Source of the DNA: Microbulbifer sediminum
Lineage (GTDB): Bacteria > Pseudomonadota > Gammaproteobacteria > Pseudomonadales > Cellvibrionaceae
NCBI RefSeq assembly: GCF_021729035.1
Contig: NZ_JAJSAP010000004.1
Span: 124,001-188,000, forward strand
DNA: 64,000 bases
Direction: 5' to 3'
Part shown: positions 26,979 through 36,025 of the stretch, piece by piece
Numbering within the stretch: position 1 is the first letter of the stretch
Layout: each line of letters opens with the position of its first letter
The notes under the pieces: model-generated
What the model was told of the DNA's origin: nothing
Database searches by the model: none
What the model saw: only the letters and a program-made list of their open reading frames with translations
Translations under genes and position numbers: made by a program

Positions 26979-29180
26979 TCAGTGGCCGACGTCTTTCCAG
27001 TACTCGCGGTTCAGCAACCAGGCAAACGCGAAGAATACAAGGATAAAGGCCAGTACATAGAAGCCGATGCGCTTGCGATCCTCCGCCATCGGCTCGGCGA
27101 TGTACTCCATGAAGTTCACCAGGTCATACATGGCCTGGTCGAACTCTGCGTCTGTCATGGAGCCCTTGACCTCGCCCACCTGCAGGCTGCCGCAATCGGC
27201 ATCCATGATCGGGTTACCCAGCTCGTCACGAACCACCTGGCCGTGGTGACGCTTGGGGCCCGGGGCACACTCCGGCAGGCCCTGCAGCTCCATCAGCACG
27301 TGGGGCATACCCACATTCGGGAACACCTTGTTGTTCACGCCGGTCGGGCGGCTGTCGTCCTTGTAAAAACTGCGCAGGTAAGTGTAGAGCCATTCCGGCG
27401 AGCGCGACCGGGCCACCAGGGTCAGGTCGGGCGGCGCGGCGCCGAACCAGACCTTGGAGTCTTCCGGGCGCATCGAGATCTTCATCAGGTCGCCGATCTT
27501 GTCATCCCCCAGCACCAGGTTCTGCATCATCAGCTCATTGGGGATTTCCAGATCACTGGCGACCCGTCCCCAGCGGGAGAAGTTGGCGCTGTGACAACCC
27601 ATGCAGTAATTGACGAAGTACTTGGCACCGCGCTGCAGGGACGGCTTGTCCTTCAGGTCAATATTGATGTGGTCCAGCTCTACGGAGCTCTCGGCACCCA
27701 CCGCCTTGATCGGCAGGAAGGCCAGCAGGAAGACCATCACGATACCCATAAACAGGACACCGAAAGTCTTTTCACCGGAGGGGCTGGTCACCCGGGTCGG
27801 CGGCTCGCTGACATGGTCACGGCTGGTCAGCCACGGCAGTGCCGCAAACAGCCCCGCCAGCAACAGGGCCGCAATGCCTACGAACAGGCTCGCCTTGAAG
27901 TTACTCACTGCCATCCACAGGAACAGCAAACCGAGGATCCCACTTACCACCCAGGACGCCATGCTCTTGCGCTCGGTCGGGTTGGTCCAGATTGGCATGG
28001 TAATGAAGTAGGCGAAGTAGAACAGCGTCGCCACCTGGGCCAGGAAGTTCCGGCCCGGGGTCGGTGACTTCACGCCCAGGTAACCCAGGATGATGAACAC
28101 CGCAGCAAATACCAGCAACAGGGCCTTCGGCAGCACTCCCTTGTAGCGGATGGAGCGTACCGGACTCTTGTCCAGCCAGGGCAGCACGAACAGGATCGCG
28201 ATCGCCGCGCCCATGGCCACCAGGCCCAGGAACTTGGCTGTCAGCGGGCCAATATCGATGGTCACTGCACGCAGGATGGCGTAGAAGGGCGTGAAGTACC
28301 ACACCGGGGCGATATGCGCCGGGGTCTTCAGCGGGTTCGCCTCCTCAAAGTTGGCAAACTCCAGGAAGAAGCCGCCCATCTCCGGGAAGAAGAACACCAC
28401 CACACAGAATATGAACAGGAATACCGCAATACCCACCAGGTCATGCACGGTGTAGTACGGGTGGAAGGCAACACCATCTTTCGGCACACCGTTCTCATCC
28501 TTGACCTTCTTGATGTCGATACCGTCCGGGTTGTTGGAACCGACCTCGTGCAGCGCCAGGATATGCAGCACCACCAGCAGTACCAGCACCAGCGGCAGTG
28601 CGATCACGTGCAGGGAGAAAAAGCGCGTCAGGGTAATACCGGAAATCAGGTAGTCACCTCGAATCCACTGCACCAGGTCCTCGCCGATACCGGGGATGGC
28701 ACCGAACAGGGACACGATCACCTGCGCACCCCAGTAGGACATCTGGCCCCAGGGGAGTACATAACCCATGAAGGCTTCGGCCATCAGCACCAGGTAGATA
28801 CACATACCGAAGATCCACACCAGCTCGCGCGGCGGCTTGTAAGAGCCGTACATCAGGGCGCGGAACATGTGCAGGTAAACCACCACAAAGAAGGCGGAGG
28901 CGCCGGTGGAGTGCAGGTAGCGGATCAGCCAGCCCCATTCCACGTCACGCATGATGTACTCGACGGAAGCAAAGGCGCCGTCAGCGGAGGGGTTATAGCT
29001 CATTACCAGCCAGATGCCGGTCAGCAGCTGGTTGGCCAGCACCAGCATCGACAGAACGCCGAAGAAGTACCAGAGATTGAAATTCTTGGGCGCGTAGTAC
29101 TTGCCCATATGGGTGTCCCAGGCGCGATAAATCGGCAGCCGCTGGTCTACCCAGTCACCCAATGCCGTTAGCCAGTTCAT
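26979..29180 (-). CDS. Fused cytochrome b / cytochrome c1 of the bc1 complex
   Basis: One 733-residue frame carries both membrane subunits of ubiquinol:cytochrome c oxidoreductase. Residues 1-400 are cytochrome b, with heme histidines at about 90, 104, 191 and 206 and the Qo-site motif PVWY near 292-295. Residues 405-450 add two hydrophobic spans absent from standard cytochrome b. Residues 472-497 look like the signal peptide of a separate cytochrome c1 (FGVLFMGIVMVFLLAFLP...AVGAE). The c1 domain follows, with heme motif CMGCH at 526-530, and a C-terminal anchor. Pseudomonas has two genes, petB and petC, here. The start overlaps the petA stop (ATGA). A comparable fusion, fbcH, is known in Bradyrhizobium and is cut after synthesis. 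Confidence 0.95.
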   Translation of the reverse strand: MNWLTALGDWVDQRLPIYRAWDTHMGKYYAPKNFNLWYFFGVLSMLVLANQLLTGIWLVMSYNPSADGAFASVEYIMRDVEWGWLIRYLHSTGASAFFVVVYLHMFRALMYGSYKPPRELVWIFGMCIYLVLMAEAFMGYVLPWGQMSYWGAQVIVSLFGAIPGIGEDLVQWIRGDYLISGITLTRFFSLHVIALPLVLVLLVVLHILALHEVGSNNPDGIDIKKVKDENGVPKDGVAFHPYYTVHDLVGIAVFLFIFCVVVFFFPEMGGFFLEFANFEEANPLKTPAHIAPVWYFTPFYAILRAVTIDIGPLTAKFLGLVAMGAAIAILFVLPWLDKSPVRSIRYKGVLPKALLLVFAAVFIILGYLGVKSPTPGRNFLAQVATLFYFAYFITMPIWTNPTERKSMASWVVSGILGLLFLWMAVSNFKASLFVGIAALLLAGLFAALPWLTSRDHVSEPPTRVTSPSGEKTFGVLFMGIVMVFLLAFLPIKAVGAESSVELDHINIDLKDKPSLQRGAKYFVNYCMGCHSANFSRWGRVASDLEIPNELMMQNLVLGDDKIGDLMKISMRPEDSKVWFGAAPPDLTLVARSRSPEWLYTYLRSFYKDDSRPTGVNNKVFPNVGMPHVLMELQGLPECAPGPKRHHGQVVRDELGNPIMDADCGSLQVGEVKGSMTDAEFDQAMYDLVNFMEYIAEPMAEDRKRIGFYVLAFILVFFAFAWLLNREYWKDVGH

Positions 29181-29776
29181 GCGCTGCCCTCCTGGTCCAC
29201 ACCGATTACGATCACATCATCATTTTCATAGGAGTACGGCGGCACATCCAGGTTGGTCGGGGCCGGTACTCCTGTGTACACGCGACCAGCCATATCGTAC
29301 TTGGAGCCGTGGCACGGGCAGAAGAACCCACCCAGCCAGTCATCACCACCCAGGTCCGCTGCACCCACCTCGGGGCGGAACATGGGAGCACAGCCAAGAT
29401 GCGTGCAAAGCCCTACCAGGACCAGCAGCTGGGGCTTGATGGCCCGGTTCTTGGGATCAACATATGCCGGCTGGTTGGACTCCTCGGAATCCGGATCACG
29501 CAGCAGCGGTGCGACCTTCTCCAGGTTCTGCAGCGCTTCCTCGCTGCGACGCACCACGTACACCGGCTTGCCACGCCACTCGACGGTGACCATCTGGCCC
29601 GGTTCAAGCTTGCTGACATTGTATTTGACTGGGGCGCCGGCCGCCTTGGCCTTGGCGCTCGGATTCCAGGACTTCACAAAAGGCACGGCAATTCCCACCG
29701 CACCGGCGCCACCCACTACAGAGGTAGCGGCGGTCAGGAAACGGCGCCGCCCTACGTTTACACCGTCATCACTCAT
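29177..29776 (-). CDS. petA: Rieske iron-sulfur subunit of the bc1 complex
   Basis: The 199-residue protein has a twin-arginine motif (GRRRFLTAA) before its single anchor span, so it is probably exported folded by Tat. The 2Fe-2S cluster ligands are Cys124, His126, Cys153 and His156 in CTHLGC and CPCHGS, with the disulfide pair Cys129/Cys155. It transfers electrons from ubiquinol to cytochrome c1. GGGAGA precedes the ATG. It heads a two-gene bc1 operon with the fused petBC. Confidence 0.97.
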   Translation of the reverse strand: MSDDGVNVGRRRFLTAATSVVGGAGAVGIAVPFVKSWNPSAKAKAAGAPVKYNVSKLEPGQMVTVEWRGKPVYVVRRSEEALQNLEKVAPLLRDPDSEESNQPAYVDPKNRAIKPQLLVLVGLCTHLGCAPMFRPEVGAADLGGDDWLGGFFCPCHGSKYDMAGRVYTGVPAPTNLDVPPYSYENDDVIVIGVDQEGSA

Positions 29777-30063
29777 GACGTAGTTCTCCCATCACAGCGT
29801 CCTCCCGAGGGAAGACTGGCTGACCCAAACCCAAAAAGTTGTAGAAACAGGTCCCTTCAAGAGTTCCCCCGGAAAGATTGCCCGGGCGGATTAACCCCAA
29901 AAATCAAGCGGATACAAATTCGCGCAATGTTAAAGAAAATGCCATTTTGATACAAGGTAAACACGGAAGGGAACGTCGGTCATCGCGCAGCGAACTGGTG
30001 ATAAAACAACCAGAACTGTACAGAACGCAAACAGACCTGCAGGCACCCCGAAGGGCAACAGGA
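29777..30063. other. Intergenic region upstream of petA
   Basis: Gene-free. It must hold the bc1 promoter; the best candidate on the minus strand is TTGTAT-17-TAACAT near 29930-29965, a weak match. No operator is recognised. Confidence 0.35.
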
Positions 30064-30091
30064 ATAAAAAAGCCCGGCATGAGCCGGGCTT
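30064..30091 (-). terminator. Intrinsic terminator of rplM-rpsI
   Basis: Minus strand AAGCCCGGC-TCAT-GCCGGGCTT followed by a T-rich run. It lies 11 bases after the rpsI stop. Confidence 0.9.
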
Positions 30092-30101
30092 GAAAAGCAG
30101 A

Positions 30102-30494
30102 TTAACGCTTGGAGAACTGCGGTCTCTTACGCGCCTTGCGCAGACCGATCTTCTTCCGCTCCACTGCACGCGCATCGCGGGTTACATAACCCTCTGCACG
30201 CAGCGGCTCACGCAGCGCTTCGTCGTACTGCATCAGAGCGCGGGTCAGGCCGTGACGGATTGCACCCGCCTGGCCGAAGGAGCCGCCGCCCTTCACAGTG
30301 ACATGAATGTCGAATTTTTCCACCATATCGACCTTCTCCAGCGGCTGGCGTACGATCATACGCGCCACTTCGCGGCCGAAATACTGGTCCAGGGAGCGAC
30401 CGTTCACGGTGATTTTGCCCTCACCCTGCTCGATGAATACACGTGCAGTAGAGGTCTTCCGGCGGCCGGTACCGTAATATTGAGTAGTTGCCAT
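30102..30494 (-). CDS. rpsI: 30S ribosomal protein S9
   Basis: The 130-residue protein has the S9 N-terminus ([15 protein letters not shown]), the internal [19 protein letters not shown] region and the basic tail [12 protein letters not shown] whose last Lys-Arg reaches the ribosomal P site. It follows rplM by 14 bases in the universal L13-S9 operon. Confidence 0.99.
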   Translation of the reverse strand: MATTQYYGTGRRKTSTARVFIEQGEGKITVNGRSLDQYFGREVARMIVRQPLEKVDMVEKFDIHVTVKGGGSFGQAGAIRHGLTRALMQYDEALREPLRAEGYVTRDARAVERKKIGLRKARKRPQFSKR

Positions 30495-30508
30495 AAGAAT
30501 ATTTCCGT

Positions 30509-30937
30509 TTAGATCGCCAGTTCAATCGGCTGTTGCGCCGCGTGAGGATGTTCGCTGCCTTTATACACTTTCAGCTTTTTGAACATCGCACGACCCAAAG
30601 GACCTTTCGGCAGCATGCCCTTGACGGCGCTCTGGATAGTGCGCTCGGGGGCTTTTTCGATCAGCTTCTCAAAGCTGATGGACTTGAGACCACCAGGGTA
30701 GCCGGAGTGGCTGTGGTAGATCTTGTCCTGCGCCTTGCGACCGGTCACGCGGACCTTTTCGGCGTTGATCACAATGATGTAATCACCGGTGTCCACGTGG
30801 GGCGTATACTCAGGCTTGTGCTTGCCGCGCAGACGGGTGGCGATCTCGGCGGAAATACGGCCGAGGGTCTTGTCCGCAGCGTCGACAATGTACCAGTCGC
30901 GTTTTACCGCTTCCGGCTTGGCACTGTAAGTCTTCAT
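30509..30937 (-). CDS. rplM: 50S ribosomal protein L13
   Basis: The start at 30937 gives [20 protein letters not shown] and exactly the family's 142 residues; the open frame extends 29 codons further upstream without conservation. The motifs [19 protein letters not shown] and [12 protein letters not shown] identify L13. First gene of the L13-S9 operon, with a strong promoter and a structured leader (GGCCTCC pairing with GGGGGCC) that could serve autoregulation, as L13 does in E. coli. Confidence 0.99.
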   Translation of the reverse strand: MKTYSAKPEAVKRDWYIVDAADKTLGRISAEIATRLRGKHKPEYTPHVDTGDYIIVINAEKVRVTGRKAQDKIYHSHSGYPGGLKSISFEKLIEKAPERTIQSAVKGMLPKGPLGRAMFKKLKVYKGSEHPHAAQQPIELAI

Positions 30938-30995
30938 GTTATAAAACACCTGCATTGGGCCCCCGGAATGGAGGCCGTCCCACAAAAGAGCGCGA

Positions 30996-31024
30996 ATACT
31001 ACATAAGCGCCCGGGGCATTTCAA
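30996..31024 (-). promoter_or_regulatory. rplM-rpsI sigma-70 promoter
   Basis: Minus strand TTGAAA (31019-31024), 17-base spacer, TAGTAT (30996-31001). Transcription would begin about 50 bases upstream of rplM. Near-consensus and at ideal spacing. Confidence 0.75.
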
Positions 31025-31062
31025 GGATTATCTGGGTGATTTTTAACCCGCCTGACATCAAC

Positions 31063-32190
31063 TTAGTCTGGCCGGTGGGGCCGCGCCAGATACTCCCGCG
31101 ATTGCATCTCCAGCAACCTACTGACCGTGCGTTCAAACTCGAACCGGAGGTGGCGTCCCCGGTATAACTCTGCCACCGGCACCTCTGCAGAAATGACCAC
31201 CTTGACGCAACGGTCATAAAACTCGTCCACCAGGTTGATGAACCGGCGGGCCTGGTTCTCCATGCGCCCGTCCATGCAGGGGACGTTGGCCAGCAGGACG
31301 CTGTGGTACTCCCGCGCGAGCTCTATATAGTCATTCTGTGAGCGGGGCCCATCACAGAGTTCCGCAAACTCGAACCAGGCAACATCGTCCGCCTCCCGCC
31401 GCGCCACAATGGTGCGCCCCTCGATATCGAGCGCCTCATCCTCGCGGATCTCGGCCCCCTCTACGATCAGGCTGGCAAAACTGGCCTCCAGGCTCTGGTC
31501 AGCCTCGTCGTCCAGGGGACAGTGATAGAGTTCAGCCCTCTCCAGGGCCCGCAGCCGGTAGTCTGTGCCCCCGTCCACATTCAATACCCTGGTGTAGCGG
31601 CGCAGCAAGTCGATTGCCGGCAGGAAGCGCGCCCGCTGCAGGCCATTGCGGTACAAACCCTCGGGTTCGATATTGGAGGTGGCCACCAGTGTGACGCCCC
31701 GCCGGAACAATGCATCCAACAGCCCCGCCAGGATCATCGCATCGGTAATGTCGGACACGAAAAACTCGTCAAAACAGAGCACGCGGGTGCGGCCGGCTAT
31801 ACCGTCGGCCACCAGTTCCAGCGGGTTCTTTTCCCCATCCAGCCGCTTCAGCTCGCGGTGCGCTTCACGCATAAAGCGATGAAAATGCGTGCGCTGTTTT
31901 TCGGCAAACGGCAGCGACTCGTAAAAAGCGTCCATCAGGTAGGTCTTGCCGCGCCCTACCCCGCCCCAGAAGTAGAGCCCGGTTTCGGGCTCACGCACCG
32001 GCTGCCGCCACAACCCCTGTAGCCGCCGCCACAGGCCCGGGGCCCGTGTTTCCGCACACAGTCGCTCGTAGAGGTCCTGCAACTCATCCACGGCGGCTGC
32101 CTGTGCGGGATCGGCCACAAAGTCTGGCCGCTGCAGGTCGCGCTGATAACGCTCGACGGGTGAGAGCTGGGGTGACTGGTCGGGGGACAT
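31063..32190 (-). CDS. zapE: ZapE, AFG1-like cell-division ATPase
   Basis: AAA-type ATPase that in E. coli affects the Z-ring under stress. Walker A is GGVGRGKT at 76-83; CFDEFFVSDITDAM contains Walker B; VATSNIEPEGLYRNGLQR is a family signature. The start at ATG 32190 yields MSPDQSPQLSPVERY and 375 residues; the 76 codons open upstream look non-coding. The position next to rplM matches Pseudomonas and E. coli. Confidence 0.95.
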   Translation of the reverse strand: MSPDQSPQLSPVERYQRDLQRPDFVADPAQAAAVDELQDLYERLCAETRAPGLWRRLQGLWRQPVREPETGLYFWGGVGRGKTYLMDAFYESLPFAEKQRTHFHRFMREAHRELKRLDGEKNPLELVADGIAGRTRVLCFDEFFVSDITDAMILAGLLDALFRRGVTLVATSNIEPEGLYRNGLQRARFLPAIDLLRRYTRVLNVDGGTDYRLRALERAELYHCPLDDEADQSLEASFASLIVEGAEIREDEALDIEGRTIVARREADDVAWFEFAELCDGPRSQNDYIELAREYHSVLLANVPCMDGRMENQARRFINLVDEFYDRCVKVVISAEVPVAELYRGRHLRFEFERTVSRLLEMQSREYLARPHRPD

Positions 32191-32412
32191 GGTTCGGTGC
32201 TGGACCCTGGGTGGTTGCGAGGGGCGCCACTTTACCAAATTAGGCTGATCAGCGCCTAGCGCAGTGCCAGCAGCCGGGCACGGACCGGAAAAGGGCTGAC
32301 CAGCCAGCCATCTTTTCCAAATCCCCCCGACGACAGCCACCGAATTGCGTATACTAGGGCCTGGACGGCGCCAGGGAAGGCGCACACATTCGCAACCCGG
32401 GAGACTGTATTC

Positions 32413-32871
32413 GTGCACTCTACATCGATTCTCATTCTGGTCGGAATTCTGGGACTGGCGCTGGGCGCGCTACTGGCATTTCTCGCCACCCGCAACCGCG
32501 GTGGTATCGACCGCACCCAGGAACTGGAGCTGCGCCTGAAAGAGGCCAATCGCAAGCTCGAGGACTTCCAGCTGCAGGTCAACGAGCACTTTGACCAGAC
32601 CTCCCAACTGGTTCACAACCTCACCGAAAGCTACCGGGAAGTCCACGAGTACCTGGCCAACAGCGCCATGCGCCTGTCCAGCCAGGACATCGGCCGACAG
32701 ATGCTGGAGGCGGGCAGCGGCAAGCTGAGCGAAAACGACGAGAGCCTCAAGAGTGTCGAACCACCCCGGGACTGGGCCCCGAAAGAACCTGGTGCCAAGG
32801 GCACCCTGGCTGAGGACTATGGCCTGGACAAGGAGCTGCAGGAGAGCTCGGAAAACGTGGTCAATCGCTGA
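32413..32871 (+). CDS. zapG: ZapG (YhcB), DUF1043 inner-membrane division-associated protein
   Basis: The 152-residue protein has one N-terminal span (about 4-24), then a coiled-coil stretch (ELELRLKEANRKLEDFQLQVNEHFDQTSQLVHNLTESYREVHEYLA) characteristic of YhcB, and a polar tail. E. coli YhcB links the division and elongation machineries. The start is GTG with GGGAG upstream; TATACT at 32350-32355 may be its -10. Divergent from zapE. Confidence 0.92.
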   Translation: MHSTSILILVGILGLALGALLAFLATRNRGGIDRTQELELRLKEANRKLEDFQLQVNEHFDQTSQLVHNLTESYREVHEYLANSAMRLSSQDIGRQMLEAGSGKLSENDESLKSVEPPRDWAPKEPGAKGTLAEDYGLDKELQESSENVVNR

Positions 32872-32935
32872 CAGGCCGGACGGACATCGGCGCCGGGCAG
32901 AGCGCTTCCGGCGGGAGGCAGGTCGCCACAGCACC

Positions 32936-32973
32936 AATAAAAAAGGGCGGGTTTAAACCCGCCCTTTTTTATT
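32936..32973. terminator. Bidirectional terminator between zapG and sat
   Basis: GGGCGGG-TTTAAA-CCCGCCC stem flanked by A6 and T6. It serves the convergent zapG and sat transcripts. Confidence 0.92.
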
Positions 32974-32987
32974 GCCCGAGCTTCCGG

Positions 32988-34178
32988 TCAGACGCTCTGG
33001 TAGTAATCCATCAGGATCTGGGCGACTTCCGGCCGGGAAAACTCCTGGGGCGGCGCGATACCGTCTCCCAGCATCTCGCGGACCTTGGTACCGGAAAGCA
33101 GGATAAAGTCTTCCTTGGTGTGATCCGGCACATCCCGCATCATCACGACCTTATTCAGCTTTTTTGAGTAGGCCGTATGATCGGCACGGAAGATCTCAAT
33201 CTCCAGTGCCCCTTCCGGTACCTTCTCATCAAAGATGGTCTGGGCATCAAAGGCTCCGTAGTAGTCACCCACACCGGCATGGTCGCGACCCACGATCAGG
33301 TGGCTGCAGCCGCAATTCTGGCGGAACACCGCATGCAATACTGCCTCGCGCGGCCCCGCGTACAGCATGTCAAACCCATAACCGGTCACCATTACCGTGT
33401 TCGCGGGGAAATAAAGCTCAACCATCTTGCGGATCGCCGCATCGCGCACCGGCGCCGGGATATCGCCCGGCTTCAACTGACCCAGCAACATATGGATCAG
33501 CACGCCATCCGCATCCACAGCCTCAAGCGCCATCTTGCACAGCTCCTCGTGGGCACGGTGCATGGGATTGCGGGTCTGGAAAGCCACGACCTTGTTCCAG
33601 CCGCGCTCGGCGAACTCATGGCGAATTTCGACCGCGGTACGGAAAGTATCCGGGAAGTCACTCTGGAAATAGCTGAAATTCAGCACCTCAATCGGCCCGG
33701 AGAGCAGTTTGCGGCCAGCGGACTTGAAGGTGGCCACACCGGGATGCTTGTTATCGAGGGTGCCGAAAACCTGCTCAGCGATGGTATTGACCTGCTCGTC
33801 AGTGACAGTCTCGATCGCTTCCACGTCCATGATCGCCAGCACCGGATTGCCCTCAACATTGGGGTCGCGCAGTGCGATGCGGGAAGCGCCCTCGATGGCG
33901 CTGGTGTCCTGCACCATGTTCACCACCGGCACCGGCCAGAACAGGCCATCGCAGGTACGCAGGGACTTCGCCACACTCAGGGTATCAGCCAGGTTCATGT
34001 AGCCATGCAGCGGGTTGAAATAGCCAGCCCCCAGCATCACGGCGTTGGCCGCCGCAGCGGAGCTCACCACGATCGACGGCAGGGACTCCGCCTCGTGCAT
34101 CAGCTGGTGATGCCGCTCACTGTCATAGACAAAGCGGGGCTGCAGCTCGACGCTGCCGTGGGGACGAACCAGGGACAT
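32988..34178 (-). CDS. sat: Sulfate adenylyltransferase, homo-oligomeric Sat type
   Basis: ATP sulfurylase, activating sulfate to adenosine phosphosulfate. The 396-residue protein has the PUA-like N-domain (GAGYFNPLHGYM), the catalytic QTRNPMHRAH at 201-210 and the VGRDHAGVG loop, all typical of single-chain Sat and unrelated to CysD/CysN. A minus-strand promoter (TTGGGC-16-TATAAT) precedes it. In Pseudomonas the sulfate-activation genes at this place between zapG and algW are cysD and cysN; see findings. No APS kinase or reductase lies nearby. Confidence 0.96.
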   Translation of the reverse strand: MSLVRPHGSVELQPRFVYDSERHHQLMHEAESLPSIVVSSAAAANAVMLGAGYFNPLHGYMNLADTLSVAKSLRTCDGLFWPVPVVNMVQDTSAIEGASRIALRDPNVEGNPVLAIMDVEAIETVTDEQVNTIAEQVFGTLDNKHPGVATFKSAGRKLLSGPIEVLNFSYFQSDFPDTFRTAVEIRHEFAERGWNKVVAFQTRNPMHRAHEELCKMALEAVDADGVLIHMLLGQLKPGDIPAPVRDAAIRKMVELYFPANTVMVTGYGFDMLYAGPREAVLHAVFRQNCGCSHLIVGRDHAGVGDYYGAFDAQTIFDEKVPEGALEIEIFRADHTAYSKKLNKVVMMRDVPDHTKEDFILLSGTKVREMLGDGIAPPQEFSRPEVAQILMDYYQSV

Positions 34179-34231
34179 ACGGGTCTCCGAAAGTTATCGA
34201 TTCTTACCAATGAAATAATTCAGGAGCACGC

Positions 34232-34259
34232 ATTATACGGATTACCGGCAACCGCCCAA
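34232..34259 (-). promoter_or_regulatory. sat promoter
   Basis: Minus strand TTGGGC (34254-34259), 16-base spacer, perfect TATAAT (34232-34237). About 50 bases upstream of the sat ATG. Confidence 0.65.
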
Positions 34260-34303
34260 GTCCCCTGCGCCCGCGGATGCGATGAATCCGGGCGCCAAAC
34301 CCG

Positions 34304-34309
34304 TATAAT
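34304..34309 (+). promoter_or_regulatory. degS promoter -10 box
   Basis: Perfect TATAAT in CCGTATAATG, 24 bases before the GTG; the leader would be short. The -35 is poor. The same 10-mer appears inverted at 34231-34240 in the divergent sat promoter. Confidence 0.55.
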
Positions 34310-34332
34310 GGCCGCAAATTCAGGAGGCTAGA

Positions 34333-35520
34333 GTGTCCTTACAACGATTTCTACAAGACTGGGCTATCCCGGCGGCTATCGGGCTGCTGCTGGCTGCGAG
34401 TGCCCTGCTGCTGTTTCCGCAGTTACGCAACGGGGCTTTCGGCCCCGACCGGGACGAGTGGAACGGCCCCGTGTCCTACGCCCGGGCGGTGAACAGCGCC
34501 AGCCCGGCGGTGGTCAATATCTACACCCGCAACGCCGTACCCCAGCGGCGCCATCCGCTACTGGAAAACCCGGCCTTCCGGGCCCTGCTGGAAAGCACCG
34601 ACCTGCCGCAGCTCAGGGACCGTATGCAAGCCAACCTGGGCTCCGGCGTGATCGTCAGCGAGGACGGCTACATCCTCACCAACCACCACGTCATCAACCA
34701 GGCGGATGCGATTACCGTGTACCTGGCCGACGGCCGCGAGGCCCGGGCAGAGCTGGTGGGCACCGAACCCAACTTCGACCTGGCAGTGCTCAAGGTGGAC
34801 ATCCCCGACCTGCATGCTATCGAGGTGGGCGACCCGGAGAAGGCACAGGTGGGGGATATCGTGCTCGCAATCGGCAACCCGTTCGGGGTCGGTCAGACTG
34901 TAACCCAGGGCATCATCAGTGCCACCGGTGCCCGCAACCTGACGAACTACGGCGCCGGCGGCTGGCTGCAGAACTTCCTGCAGACCGATGCAGCGGTCAA
35001 CCCCGGAAACTCCGGTGGCCCCCTCGTGGACACCCGGGGGCGCCTGCTGGGCATCAACACCTCGATACTCGACAAGAGCGGCTACACCGGCGGTATCAGT
35101 TTCGCGATTCCCGCCAATATTGCCCTCAAGGTGATGGAGGACATCATCGAGTACGGCCGCGTTGTCCCCGGCTGGCTGGGCATCGAGGCCATCGACCTCA
35201 GCCGGGCACCACAGCTCGCGCGCACTTTCAACCTGCCGCAGTCAACCGAGGGCATGGTGGTCACCGCGATCTACAATGAGGGCCCGGCCTTCAATGCCGG
35301 CCTGAAGCCCGGCGATGTACTCACCCATATCAACGGCCTGCCGCTGCGCAATGGCATGCGCGGCCTGGCGACCATGTTCACACTCCGCCCCGGTGACACG
35401 GTTACCATCAGCTTCATCCGCGACGGAACTGAATCCTCGGTAGAGGCTGTCGTCGCCGAGCCGCCAAAACCACAGGGTGAAAATCCCGAACAGGCCGCAC
35501 CGCCGCCCACACAGGAATAA
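34333..35520 (+). CDS. degS: DegS/AlgW-type periplasmic site-1 serine protease
   Basis: Membrane-anchored trypsin-like protease that senses misfolded outer-membrane proteins and starts anti-sigma factor cleavage (RseA or MucA), activating the envelope stress response. The 395-residue protein has one N-terminal anchor (about 11-29), a catalytic triad of His119 (TNHHV), Asp149 (NFDLAVLK) and Ser227 (NPGNSGGP), and one PDZ domain (about 270-370). A single PDZ plus an anchor separates it from two-PDZ DegP/DegQ. The start is GTG with CAGGAGG upstream. The neighbourhood with hisD-hisG-murA corresponds to algW in Pseudomonas. Confidence 0.94.
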   Translation: MSLQRFLQDWAIPAAIGLLLAASALLLFPQLRNGAFGPDRDEWNGPVSYARAVNSASPAVVNIYTRNAVPQRRHPLLENPAFRALLESTDLPQLRDRMQANLGSGVIVSEDGYILTNHHVINQADAITVYLADGREARAELVGTEPNFDLAVLKVDIPDLHAIEVGDPEKAQVGDIVLAIGNPFGVGQTVTQGIISATGARNLTNYGAGGWLQNFLQTDAAVNPGNSGGPLVDTRGRLLGINTSILDKSGYTGGISFAIPANIALKVMEDIIEYGRVVPGWLGIEAIDLSRAPQLARTFNLPQSTEGMVVTAIYNEGPAFNAGLKPGDVLTHINGLPLRNGMRGLATMFTLRPGDTVTISFIRDGTESSVEAVVAEPPKPQGENPEQAAPPPTQE

Positions 35521-35544
35521 AAAACGACACAAGAGGACACGCCC

Positions 35545-36000
35545 ATGCGTACAGCCCTGATTCTCGCAGCAGCAGTCGGTCTCCTGTTCGGTACACCGGC
35601 GTTTGCACACGACCGCGCCGCCCTGGGTGAATTGCTCGACAACTTCCTGGCTACCACCCACCAGAAACAGGCACACCAGCGATTCTGGGCCGAAGACCTG
35701 GTCTACACCAGTTCAGGCGGCGCCCGCTTTGGCAAGGAGACCATACTGCAGGGCTTCGAGGAGGGAGAGCAGCAGCCGGCAACAACTGCTTATCGGGCAG
35801 AGGATGTGGATATCCGCCTCTTCGGGGATACCGCCGTGATCGCTTTCCGGCTGGTGGCAGAGGAGCAACGACAAGCTCGCGGCGGGGAGACTCCGGACAA
35901 AGGCCCAAAGCATTATTTCAACACCGGCACGTTCGTCAAGCGCGACGGACTCTGGCGGGCGGTCGCCTGGCAGGCCACCAGGATTCCGGCCGAAGACTGA
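35545..36000 (+). CDS. Exported NTF2-like (DUF4440/SnoaL-type) protein
   Basis: The 151-residue precursor has a signal peptide (cut after about residue 21, ...TPAFAHD). The rest fits the NTF2-like cone fold: a helical start (ALGELLDNFLATTHQKQ), FWAEDLVYTSSGG, a DVDIRLFGDTAVIAFRL strand, and the closing TGTFVKRDGLWRAVAWQATRI typical of DUF4440 proteins. Members range from enzymes to binding proteins; no catalytic claim is possible. It follows degS by 24 bases on the same strand and may be co-transcribed. Confidence 0.82.
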   Translation: MRTALILAAAVGLLFGTPAFAHDRAALGELLDNFLATTHQKQAHQRFWAEDLVYTSSGGARFGKETILQGFEEGEQQPATTAYRAEDVDIRLFGDTAVIAFRLVAEEQRQARGGETPDKGPKHYFNTGTFVKRDGLWRAVAWQATRIPAED

Positions 36001-36025
36001 GCCTCAGCGGGAGCCTGGGCCGACG

